Assembly (NCBI GenBank): GCA_003022725.1
Contig: PXSQ01000027.1
Coordinates: 1-62,657, forward strand
DNA: 62,657 nt
From: Halobacteriales archaeon SW_7_65_23
GTDB lineage: Archaea > Halobacteriota > Halobacteria > Halobacteriales > Haloarculaceae
Direction: 5' to 3'
How positions within the stretch are numbered: the stretch's first letter is position 1; each line of letters starts with the position of its first letter. A program made the position numbers and the translations under genes. The notes under the pieces were generated by a model that was given only the letters and a program-made list of their open reading frames with translations, did no database searches and was not told the origin of the DNA. Positions 10,780-19,579 of the stretch are shown here, piece by piece.

Positions 10780-12000
10780 TTACGGGTTCGCAGACACGGG
10801 CAGCTGACTGTCGGGCGGCGGGGCGTCCCCTGCTGCGGTTTCGCTACAGCCGATCGAGTCCGTAATCCCGGCCAGTGCGTCGACGTCGGGGAGGCCGCTC
10901 ACGCGGTAGTAGAGACCGTTACAGCGCCAGGAGAGACTCGTGCGCCCGTCGATCGTCAGCAACGTGCCGTCCACCTCCCCGACGTCCGTCTCCACGACCC
11001 GGTCGCCCTCACTGCGGACCGAACGCTCCGACGCCTGGATCGTGATCGTCCGGGACTCCTGTGTGTACGTCAGCAGTACGCCCTGATCGTCGTCGAGCGT
11101 CTGGACCGTCGCACGCCGCAGTTCGTACCCTGAGGGAACTGCCGGCTCCGGGAACGAGAACTCGACGGCGTCAGTGGCGGCCCCGACAGTCGGATACGTC
11201 TGGGTTTCAGGCAGGGTCGCACCTGTCACGTCGACCCGCTCTGGCGGTTTGAACTCGAACGCCTCCTCCTCATCGATGTCAGCGCCGACAGTGAGTTCGT
11301 GGTACTTCCGGATGTTCGACGCGACTACGTTCCCCTCCTGGTCAGTCCACTCGATCCGCTGTTTGATCGGGTAGGCCGTCTCGGTGTCGATCCACAGCGT
11401 TTCCTGTGCCACGTACCACCGCTCCTCGCTGGCCTCTTCGAGTTCGAACTCGTAGTCCGTTGCACCCGCCTGGACATCGAGCGAGAGTGTGATCGCGGTG
11501 TCGTCGGGCGGCGTTAGCTCGACGACGTGAGCGCTCCGATCGTCGACTGTCTCCCGTCCGACGTAGTTCGCCTGGTACCGGTCGAGTAGTTCACGGGTCT
11601 GGCCCTGGAACACCTGCGTCGCGTCCGACAGTGCCCGGTCGGATTCGACACGAACTGCCCGCTGTTCGTCCTGGAAGTACTGCCACTTCGTCGAGCCGTT
11701 GACCACGGTCACGTCGCTCTGTCTGTCGGTCTCGATCGACTCGATCACCTCGATCCTGGAGTAGGAGGGTGGCTGCTGGGTGACGGACACCGTCACCATT
11801 TCGAACTGATCGTCCCGCTGGAACACCTCCGTCCGGACCCCCTCGATCGTCTTGTTGTCCGTCGACTCGACCGCATCACGGACCAGCTCCTTCGGGTCCG
11901 GGTCGTCGTCGGCCGGTGCTCCACCCAGCCCAAACGAGGCTGCTAACAGCAACCCCGACAGCAGGAGTACTCCCGCAAACTGGAGGCGTTCCGACGCCAT
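10780..12000 (-). CDS. LolA/outer-membrane-lipoprotein-sorting-like secreted protein
   Basis: N-terminal signal segment; EVIESIETDRQSDVTVVNGSTKWQYFQDEQ and WIDTETAYPIKQRIEW. Confidence 0.7.
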   Translation of the reverse strand: MASERLQFAGVLLLSGLLLAASFGLGGAPADDDPDPKELVRDAVESTDNKTIEGVRTEVFQRDDQFEMVTVSVTQQPPSYSRIEVIESIETDRQSDVTVVNGSTKWQYFQDEQRAVRVESDRALSDATQVFQGQTRELLDRYQANYVGRETVDDRSAHVVELTPPDDTAITLSLDVQAGATDYEFELEEASEERWYVAQETLWIDTETAYPIKQRIEWTDQEGNVVASNIRKYHELTVGADIDEEEAFEFKPPERVDVTGATLPETQTYPTVGAATDAVEFSFPEPAVPSGYELRRATVQTLDDDQGVLLTYTQESRTITIQASERSVRSEGDRVVETDVGEVDGTLLTIDGRTSLSWRCNGLYYRVSGLPDVDALAGITDSIGCSETAAGDAPPPDSQLPVSANP

Positions 12001-12193
12001 GTACTCGTGTTAGCCAATCTCATACATAAAGGGTTGTGTTCACGATACGAACAAAGACAGCGTCGGACTTTGAGAGACGTGCCTGTGACCGCCGGTCGTC
12101 CACACGAACTGGGCGGCAACCAGTCGGATCCCGCGCTCGTCCGCTCGTTCCCGCTGTGATCGGCCGCTGCCCGACAGCCGTCGTGTGCGTCGG

Positions 12194-12757
12194 TCACGGA
12201 GTGTCGCGCTGTGCGAACCACTCGGCGAACTTCGCGAGCGCTCGGCCCCGGTGGGAGATGGCGTTCTTTTCCGCGGTGCTCATCTCGGCGAAGGTTCGGC
12301 CGTCGAACTCGAAGATCGGGTCGTAGCCGAACCCGCCGTCGCCGCGCGGGGCGACGATCCGGCCGGGGACGACGCCCTCGAAGATCCGGACCGGGAGCTG
12401 TTCGTCGTCTGCGACCTGCTCGTCGGTAGTCGCGCTCCCGCGCTCGGCCGCGTCGATGTCGTCCCCCCGGCGGTCGGTGTCGATCGGCTCCGGCGTCGCC
12501 TCGAACGGCTCGCCGTCACAGTAGGCGATCACACCACGGAACGCCGCAGACCGGTTGTCCTCTTCGGCGGCGAGCTCCCAGACCCGCTCGATGCCCAGGG
12601 TGTCCTGGACGTACGAGGAGTAGGGGCCGGGAAAGTCCGAGAACGCGTCGATCGTGAGCCCGGAGTCGTCGACGATCACCGGCTCGCCGACGTGGCGGTA
12701 CGCCGCACGGGGCGCCTCCTCGACCTTCCCGGCGTTCGTTGTGACGAACGTGACCAT
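12194..12757 (-). CDS. XTP/dITP diphosphatase (RdgB/HAM1 family)
   Basis: TTNAGKVEE, VDDSGLTIDAFSDFPGPYSSYV, GFGYDPIFEFDGRTFAEMSTAEKNAISHRGRAL. Confidence 0.93.
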   Translation of the reverse strand: MVTFVTTNAGKVEEAPRAAYRHVGEPVIVDDSGLTIDAFSDFPGPYSSYVQDTLGIERVWELAAEEDNRSAAFRGVIAYCDGEPFEATPEPIDTDRRGDDIDAAERGSATTDEQVADDEQLPVRIFEGVVPGRIVAPRGDGGFGYDPIFEFDGRTFAEMSTAEKNAISHRGRALAKFAEWFAQRDTP

Positions 12758-12870
12758 GTCGGCGCTGGGCGTGGCCCGCGAAAATACCCATCGGTTTTTC
12801 GGTTGTCCGCGAGTCCACGGCCTCGACGGGGACGGTAACGCGGCCAGGAACCGACACACAGCGGTCCGGA

Positions 12871-13146
12871 TCAGTCGACGACGACCTCGACGGGTTCGTC
12901 GTCGGCGTCGGCTTCCTCGTCGCCGTCGCCGCTGGCCCGTTGCTGGTACAGCAGGGCGCCGGCGACGGCGATGATAATCCACGACCGCCAGTTTGCGAGG
13001 TTCAGCGTGTAGCCGATGCCGAATTCCTTTTTGACGAGCATCCCCTTGCCAGGCTGCCAGTAGCCCGAGAGCAGACGCCGGAGCGACGGTTTCTCGAAGT
13101 TGTACGGCACGCCGAACAGTTCGCCAGATGACGGTTTCTCGACCAT
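12871..13146 (-). CDS. Small haloarchaeal membrane protein (DUF5808-like)
   Basis: GVPYNFEKPSLRRLLSGYWQPGKGMLVKKEFGIGYTLNLAN. Confidence 0.7.
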   Translation of the reverse strand: MVEKPSSGELFGVPYNFEKPSLRRLLSGYWQPGKGMLVKKEFGIGYTLNLANWRSWIIIAVAGALLYQQRASGDGDEEADADDEPVEVVVD

Positions 13147-13214
13147 ACCCGCCGATACGCTCGCCGGTGTTAAGATGGTTTCCCTCGCGGGTAGCTGCGG
13201 TCGAGCGCCGCTCA

Positions 13215-13335
13215 TTGTGATTGGTGCGATTGTCGTCGTGACCACGTCACAGGAAGGTTGGTTCGCAGGCTGGAGACCACGAATTGTGACTCTCCAGCGC
13301 AAAAGACTCCCAACAATCACTATCAACAATCACTA
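13215..13335. mobile_element. Family A element, divergent copy (A2)
   Basis: TCA flank at 13212-13214 and 13336-13338; right end ACAATCACTA with tandem duplication of ...CAATCACTATCAACAATCACTATCA. Confidence 0.55.
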
Positions 13336-15780
13336 TCAGGGCCCACGTTCGTCGGGATCGAGCCCGGACTGATTGACGGCGTAGATCGTCACCGCCTCGT
13401 TCTGGAAGGCGACCGAGAGGCCGCTGTACGCCCAGAACTCGCGGATGTCGTCGAACCGCTCTCGTTCACCCTCGCCGACGTAGATGTACTCGACGTCATG
13501 CGCGCGTAGCGTTCGAGTCGCGTTGGGCCAGGAACCGACGTAAATCTCCTCGACAGCGCTGGCCCGTCTGTCGTACACGTCCTGGCCGCGGTAGCCCGCC
13601 TGGTGGTTCCAGCCCGCGACTGTGACAGCGCCGGAGAACACGGACGCCGCGTTCTGCCACCGATAGTTGTACCGCGACGGTGCCTCGACGATTGTCGGCT
13701 GTCCTTGCTCGTCGAGCCAGTAGATCGCCGCCATCTCCTCGCTCTTCCAGCGGTCGTGTGGCGCGAGCCCGTCGATCGAGCCCTCCGTCGGCGCCTCCAG
13801 GTACCGTGTCGGCTCGCCATCGACGTTGCTGTTGGCCGTCAGCGCGGCGAAGGGGAGGCTGGTGACGACGACGGCGCTCACCAGCACCAGCGCGAGGACG
13901 GCGGGTCCAGCCGCTCGGATCTCCCGGAGGCGGTCGACGGCGTCGCTCACCAGCAGTGCGGCCGCGGCACCCCCGGCGGCGCCGGCGAGTGTCCACCCCT
14001 GGACGGCCACCTTCAGCGTCGTGTTCCACCGGATCCGGTCGGGCGGCCACACCTTCGCGTGGACGAGTTCGAGCGCGAGCAGGAGTCCGAGCCCGCCGAC
14101 GAGCAACACGGCCTCGAACCCGAGCCGGTCGGTCCGGACGAGCCACCACGCGACCAGCAGCAGGGGACCGACGGCCGCGAGCACGGCCGGCACAGCCGGG
14201 TGATCAATTGCCACCGGAACGACGACCAGGAAGAGGACGACACCACCGAGCGCGATGCGACTCCGCCGGTCCCTCGGGACACCCGCTTCGACGCTCCGTG
14301 AGAGCAACAGCGCGACGAAGAGGGCAAGCAGCCCGCCGTAGACGGCGAGAAACGGCCCCAGCTCGCTCTGCGGGGGGAACAGTCCGACGCCGTCGTTGGT
14401 CGGGACGCCCCCGAGCAGGAACGGCGACGCGACCAGGACGCCGATCAGGCCGACCGGAACCGCGAGAGCTGCGGCGAGGACGAGCCGCCACGCTTCGTCT
14501 GCGAGACGGCTGCTGGTGTCGCCGCTGCCGATCACGAACCGGGTGCCGTCGGGGAGTAGCGTCACCGGGTGCGAGCCGGCGGCGGCCATCGCCAGCCACG
14601 CCAGCCCCACGGCCGTCGGCAGCGACCAGGTGTTTATAAAGCCGAAGAGGCCGGCCACGAGGCCGAGCCCGCCGAACACGAGACTGCGCCGCCGCCAGCG
14701 GTCGCCGGCTGGCGTGTGGTAGTAGCTCAGCCCGACCGCCGCCGCGAGCAGGACGTACCCCGTCGAGAGGCCGTGGCCGTGGAGGTCCGCTTTGATGAAC
14801 GAGTACAGCGGGAACTCGTAGAGCCCACCCTCGATGACGTAGCGGGCGTTCCACCAGAACCACTCGCTGCCGGTCCCCTGCGTGGTGACGGCTTCCTGAA
14901 ACGTGTATCCGCGGTCGGCGACGAGCGCGCCGAACAGCGCGTCGCCGGTCTGCTCGCGGATCACGGCGGGGAAAAGCTCGTAGGCGAGCCGGAGGAACGC
15001 CGTCAGGAAGCCGGCGAGAGCGACGAACAACGCGCCGAACGCGCCCCCGAGGTGGTATACAGCCAGACGTGATTCAGTCAAGCCATGCCGTCCCGAATCC
15101 CGTTGTTCGGGCCGTGACACAGCCGATGGACTGTCCTGACACTGTACAGAGTCACGCCTGGCTGTATAGGAGCGGTCGCGCGCCGCGAGGATCGACCCGA
15201 CCAGCCCGTAGGCGGTCACGAACAGCACGCCGTAGAACGTCGACAGCGCCAGGAAGTAGCCGTACCGGAGCTCGATCCCCGACAGCAGTGACAGGGAGGC
15301 GACCTGGAGCTGGGTGCCGTAGTAGTAGCGGATCGGCTCGCCGGCCCACCAGAAGTCCTCCGGCGGGAGGGCATCGGCGCCCATCAGTGCGTTCGTCAGC
15401 CCGTAGTGGAGGAACTGCTCGCCGCCGGCCGGCGTGATGGCGGCGTTGAACGCCGAGTACAGCAGGTAGAACGCGAATCCGAGCAGGAAGACGCCCCCAC
15501 TGCCGGCGACGGCCCGCCAGTCCGGGTTGACGCCGCGGTAGAGGGCGAATCCAGCACACGCCCCGACGACGAGCACGCCGGCGACGACCGCGTGGCGGCC
15601 GTATGTCACCTGCCCGAGCCAGAACGTGACGACGGCGAGCACGACCAGCGCGACCGGGAGCGAAAACGCTGCACCGCGGCGCGGCAACGGCCGGAAGACC
15701 GTTGCTGCGATCGGCGCACCCAGCGCCGTGAGGAGGGCGAGGACTATCGACCACTGGAGGATGGGGGCCCACTCCATCAT
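13336..15780 (-). CDS. Large membrane protein, DUF2298-like, interrupted in frame by a family B element
   Basis: MMEWAPILQWSIVLALLTALGAPIAATVFRPLPRRG; many TM segments; continuous ORF through 15056-15168. Confidence 0.85.
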   Translation of the reverse strand: MMEWAPILQWSIVLALLTALGAPIAATVFRPLPRRGAAFSLPVALVVLAVVTFWLGQVTYGRHAVVAGVLVVGACAGFALYRGVNPDWRAVAGSGGVFLLGFAFYLLYSAFNAAITPAGGEQFLHYGLTNALMGADALPPEDFWWAGEPIRYYYGTQLQVASLSLLSGIELRYGYFLALSTFYGVLFVTAYGLVGSILAARDRSYTARRDSVQCQDSPSAVSRPEQRDSGRHGLTESRLAVYHLGGAFGALFVALAGFLTAFLRLAYELFPAVIREQTGDALFGALVADRGYTFQEAVTTQGTGSEWFWWNARYVIEGGLYEFPLYSFIKADLHGHGLSTGYVLLAAAVGLSYYHTPAGDRWRRRSLVFGGLGLVAGLFGFINTWSLPTAVGLAWLAMAAAGSHPVTLLPDGTRFVIGSGDTSSRLADEAWRLVLAAALAVPVGLIGVLVASPFLLGGVPTNDGVGLFPPQSELGPFLAVYGGLLALFVALLLSRSVEAGVPRDRRSRIALGGVVLFLVVVPVAIDHPAVPAVLAAVGPLLLVAWWLVRTDRLGFEAVLLVGGLGLLLALELVHAKVWPPDRIRWNTTLKVAVQGWTLAGAAGGAAAALLVSDAVDRLREIRAAGPAVLALVLVSAVVVTSLPFAALTANSNVDGEPTRYLEAPTEGSIDGLAPHDRWKSEEMAAIYWLDEQGQPTIVEAPSRYNYRWQNAASVFSGAVTVAGWNHQAGYRGQDVYDRRASAVEEIYVGSWPNATRTLRAHDVEYIYVGEGERERFDDIREFWAYSGLSVAFQNEAVTIYAVNQSGLDPDERGP
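15058..15166. mobile_element. Family B element (B1) inserted in frame in a coding sequence
   Basis: TA|TACAGCCAGACGTGATTCAG...AGTCACGCCTGGCTGTA|TA; 109 bp plus 2-bp TA duplication. Confidence 0.85.
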
Positions 15781-15827
15781 CGGAGACGGGTTTCCCGGCG
15801 AATAAGTGTCTTCTGACCTGACACTCC

Positions 15828-15883
15828 GGGTCGACCGCACGCAGTACCGCGGTCGATCCCGGAACGACTCACAATAATCACTA
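15828..15883. mobile_element. Family A short-variant fragment (A3, left end lost)
   Basis: CCGGGTCGACCGCACGCAGTACCGCGGTCGATCCCGGAACGACTCACAATAATCACTA identical to part of the copy at 24366-24445; followed by TCA. Confidence 0.8.
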
Positions 15884-17405
15884 TCACTGGTACCGACCGC
15901 GGCCCTCGATCTCGCGCAACTGGTTAAGCACCGCGCCGTCCCCGACCGTCCGGTAGGCGTCCTCGGCGGACCGCTGGAGGCGATCGGCGTCGTCGTCGGT
16001 CCCCGCGAGGCTCTGGGCGAGCACGCCGCGTCGTGGGATCGCCGTGGACGACGCCGGCGTCGTGGAGGCGCGCGAGGTGGCGGGCGACCGCCCGGACCCG
16101 GTCCGCGGTCAGCGCCTCGCGGAGGTCGCAGTCGCCGACGCGCTGGAGGGTGAGCGTGGTCTCCGCGACATCGACATCCCGGAGCAGCGGCGTCGGGACG
16201 CCGGCCCGGCGCGCCTCGCTGGTCAGGCGCGCCTCCTGGCGGGTACGCTCGCGCCGGAGCCGGTCGTCGAGTTTTGGGTGGCGATACGCGCGGGGCTGGC
16301 GGCACTTCACGACTTTGTCGTCGTCGATTGAAACCGTCGCCTCCGCCCCCTGCACGGTGTCGTTGTCGGCCGGACGGCCCACGGATTCGTCGTCATCCCG
16401 CCACGTGACCGGCACCTCGTCCGGCCGGAAGTCCGAGCCGATCCCCGACTGCTCGATCGAGAGCGTGTCGCCGGCGGCGTACATCTTCGCGCCGAGCACG
16501 GCGACCATGCCGGCATTATCCCGGAGAAATCGGCTCTCGGGGACGAAAAAGTCGGCGCCGCGCTGCTCGCACATCGAGGCGAGCATTGCCTGGAGGCGGT
16601 CGTTCTGGCCGACGCCGCCGCCCAGCACGAGTTCGTCGCTGCCGGTCAGCGACAGCGCGCGCTCCGAGACCTCCGTGAGCATCGCGAACACGTTCTCCTG
16701 GAGGCCACGGCAGACGTTCTCGACGGGTGAGAAGTCCATCCCCTTGACGACGTACGGCAGGTCGACGTACTCGCCGTCTCTGGCTGCCTGTTCGACTTTC
16801 GGGCCACCGGGGTGTGACCAGCCGACGTGTCGGGTGAACTTGTCGATCGCGTTGCCGACGCCGGTGTCCATCGTCTCGCCGAGCACGCGGTACCGGCCGG
16901 CGCGGTAGCCCAGCAGGTGGGCGTTCGCGCCGCTGGCGTTCAGACAGACCGGCGAGGAAAAGCCCGAGCGGTGGCGGCCGATCTCCAGGTGGGCGACCAT
17001 GTGGTTGACGCCCACCAGCGGGACGTCCAGTCGCTGGGCCAGTGCGCGGGCACTCGTCCCCGCGAGACGCAGACAGGGACCCAGTCCGGGGCCGCGAGAG
17101 AAGGCGACGGCATCAACAGGCGCAGCCTGTTGTCCCGACGAGCTTCGCTCGTCGACGTCGACCGGCGAGTCGCGGTCCCTGCCGTCAGTTTCGCGAGCCT
17201 GCGCCAGCACCCGCTCGATCACGGTTGGGAGGTGATCGGCCATGTGCTCGGCGGCCTCCCGTGGATGGATGCCGCCGCTGTCGGGCAGGTACGCTTCCGT
17301 TTCGATTGTGACGTCGTCGGTCACGCTGTCGTAGAGGGCGGCGCTGGCGGCCCACGCCGTTCCCTCGATCCCCAGCACGCGAACGTTACCGCGCTCTGTC
17401 GCCAT
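15884..17405 (-). CDS. kae1-bud32: Kae1-Bud32 fusion (KEOPS), Bud32 part frameshifted and internally deleted
   Basis: LGIEGTAWAASAALYD, VAFSRGPGLGPCLRLAGTSARALAQRLDVPLVGVNHMVAHLEIGRH; HDAGVVHGDPTTR, then C-terminus in another frame VLAQSLAGTDDDADRLQRSAEDAYRTVGDGAVLNQLREIEGRGRYQ*. Confidence 0.88.
17114..17154 (-). repeat. Paired perfect micro-hairpins inside kae1
   Basis: CAACAGGC-GCA-GCCTGTTG (17114-17132) and CGACGAGC-TTC-GCTCGTCG (17136-17154). Confidence 0.85.
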
Positions 17406-17619
17406 CGATTTCCCGTCTGACTGGGACGGAAAAGACTACTTCGATCCAGGAAGCGTCCGGCAGTGATCCACTACGCTCCAGGTGGAATCGCGATACCTCC
17501 TACAAGTCATCGTTGCTATCGGTTTTTGACTAGCTGCTCACCGTAATCTACCGCAACAATCCACAGGAAGGATGCCGACACGCGGAGTGGCCGACCGCTC
17601 TCAGATAACGGAACGGATT

Positions 17620-17754
17620 CTACGTCCACTCGGTATAGCCGCACTTCCCGCAGTGGAGGCGGTCGTCGTGGTCGGCGAGAAAGGAGTCGCCGCAGCGCTG
17701 GCACATCTCGCGGTCGGTGCTGCCGCCCTCGTCGTACAGTTCGTAGCGGGGCAT
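17620..17754 (-). CDS. rps27ae: Ribosomal protein S27ae (eS31)
   Basis: [44 protein letters not shown] zinc ribbon, next to S24e. Confidence 0.92.
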   Translation of the reverse strand: MPRYELYDEGGSTDREMCQRCGDSFLADHDDRLHCGKCGYTEWT

Positions 17755-18066
17755 CTATGCCTCCTCGGCCTCGCCGCCGCCCTCTTCGGCGGTGATCTTG
17801 TTGCGTTCGAGCATGTAGTCCTGCTCGACGTCCTGGGCGTGCTTGGGGGAATCGTACACTTTCGCGTAGCCGACGGTCTTGCGCATCCCGAACTTCGTGT
17901 CGAGGTCGTGGACGACGACCTCCTTGGAATCCTTGTTCAGCATCGCCGCAAGGGAGTCCCGAACCGACAGCCGCTCGGGCGTCGACTCCTCGTGTGTCAG
18001 CTCGAAGCGCACGTCCGTCCGGTGCAGCATCGGGTTCTCGTCTTCGTCGAGGATGGTGATGTCCAT
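17755..18066 (-). CDS. rps24e: Ribosomal protein S24e
   Basis: MDITILDEDENPMLHRTDVRFELTHEESTPERLSVRDSLAAMLNKDSKEVVVHDLDTKFGMRKTVGYAKVYDS. Confidence 0.95.
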   Translation of the reverse strand: MDITILDEDENPMLHRTDVRFELTHEESTPERLSVRDSLAAMLNKDSKEVVVHDLDTKFGMRKTVGYAKVYDSPKHAQDVEQDYMLERNKITAEEGGGEAEEA

Positions 18067-18171
18067 GTTGCTGTATCTTCCCGCCGAGTCGCCTAAAAGG
18101 ATTTCGAAGCGTCGAACGGCTAGGAACGGGTCACGGGCGAAGACGTGGCTGCCGTCGTGGTGCGAACTGCT

Positions 18172-18284
18172 ATACAGCCACCAGTATGACTCCGTACAGT
18201 GCCAGGACAGTCCATCGGCTGTGTCATGCCCCGAACAACGGGATTTGGGACGGCATGGCGTAACTGAATCACGTCTGGCTGTAT
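18172..18284. mobile_element. Family B element with hybrid B/D left end (B2)
   Basis: TATACAGCCACCAGTATGACTCCG... (D-like end) ...AATCACGTCTGGCTGTATAT (B end). Confidence 0.8.
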
Positions 18285-18394
18285 ATCGTGGTCGCTTACG
18301 TGTAACGTGACCGAGCAGTAACCGAGCAGTCACGGAGCGAGATTTACAGGACGAAACAGCGAACTTACAAGCCCCAGCGGCGTACGGGAGGGCA

Positions 18395-19516
18395 GTGAGT
18401 CGATCAGGCGAGTTCTGCCCGCGGTGTGGCGATCCCATTGAGCGGTCCGTGGAGAGTCCCGACTGGGAAACAGACCGGGATAGCTCGCTGTGCGATGCCT
18501 GCTACGCCGAGGAGTACGACCTGATCGACGCACCGGACCGCGTCGAGATCCGGGTCTGCTCGCAGTGTGGCGCCGTCCACCGCGGCAATCGGTGGGTCGA
18601 CGTCGGCGCCGAGGACTACACCGACGTCGCCATCGAGGCGGTGACGGAGGCGCTGAGCGTCCACGTTGCCGCCGAGAGCATCTCCTGGCAGGTCTCGCCC
18701 GAACAGGTCGACCAGACCACGATCCGCATGCACTGCCAGTTCTCCGGAGTGTTGCGGGGAACGCCGGTGACGGAGGAGGTCACCGTCCCGGTGAAGATCG
18801 GCCGCGAAACCTGCACCCGATGTGGCCGGATCGCCGGCGGCTCCTACGCCAGCGTCGTTCAGGTCCGGGCGCGGGACCGCGAACCCGACACCGACGAAAC
18901 CGACCGGGCGCGGGAGATTGCCCACGAGCGCGTGGCGGCACTAAAAGCCAAGGGCGACCGCGAGGCGTTCGTCAGCGAGATCAACGAGGTGGCCGGCGGC
19001 CTGGACCTCCGCCTCTCGACGAACCGGCTGGGCGAGCAGGTCGCCCGCCAGCTCGTCGAGGAGTTCGGCGGCGAGTACAGCGACCACGAGACGCTCGTGA
19101 CCGAGGACAGCGACGGCAACGAGGTGTACCGCGTCACCTACGCCGTCTACCTGCCGCCGTACCGCCCCGGCGAGGTCATCGACCCCGAGGACGAGGAGGG
19201 CCCCGTACTGGTCGAGAGTAGCCGCGGCCAGCTCCGCGGGACCCGCCTCCGCAGCGGCGACACCTACACGGCAGCGTTCGAGGACGGCGACGCACCCGAC
19301 GCGGAGCGGCTCGGCTGGTACGACGATGGCGAGGAGACGCCGCTGGTCGCCGTCGTCGACGAGCACGCGGTCCAGGTGCTCGATCCCGACATCTACGAGA
19401 CCGAGACGATCGCCCGCCCATCCTACCTCGACTCCGACGCCGAGACAGTCCGGGTCCTGCGAGGGAACGACGGGCTGGTCGTCCTCCCGGGGACGGCGCC
19501 GGCGAACGCTCGGTAG
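18395..19516 (+). CDS. NMD3-related ribosome-export/ribosome-binding family protein
   Basis: CPRCGDPIERSV...LCDACYAEEYDLIDAPDRVEIRVCSQCGAVHRGNRWVD paired zinc ribbons. Confidence 0.88.
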   Translation: MSRSGEFCPRCGDPIERSVESPDWETDRDSSLCDACYAEEYDLIDAPDRVEIRVCSQCGAVHRGNRWVDVGAEDYTDVAIEAVTEALSVHVAAESISWQVSPEQVDQTTIRMHCQFSGVLRGTPVTEEVTVPVKIGRETCTRCGRIAGGSYASVVQVRARDREPDTDETDRAREIAHERVAALKAKGDREAFVSEINEVAGGLDLRLSTNRLGEQVARQLVEEFGGEYSDHETLVTEDSDGNEVYRVTYAVYLPPYRPGEVIDPEDEEGPVLVESSRGQLRGTRLRSGDTYTAAFEDGDAPDAERLGWYDDGEETPLVAVVDEHAVQVLDPDIYETETIARPSYLDSDAETVRVLRGNDGLVVLPGTAPANAR

Positions 19517-19545
19517 TTGCCCCGATCGAAGGAGAGGCGGACGAG

Positions 19546-19573
19546 CAGGGAAAAAGAATTACAGCCACCAGTA
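19546..19573. mobile_element. Family D right-end fragment (D1)
   Basis: GAAAAAGAATTACAGCCACCAGTA followed by TGA. Confidence 0.7.
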
Positions 19574-19579
19574 TGAGGA

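Noticed and set aside
18067-18438. N-terminal extension of the rps24e ORF
   Set aside because: Extension reads through element B2; S24e start at 18066 matches the family.
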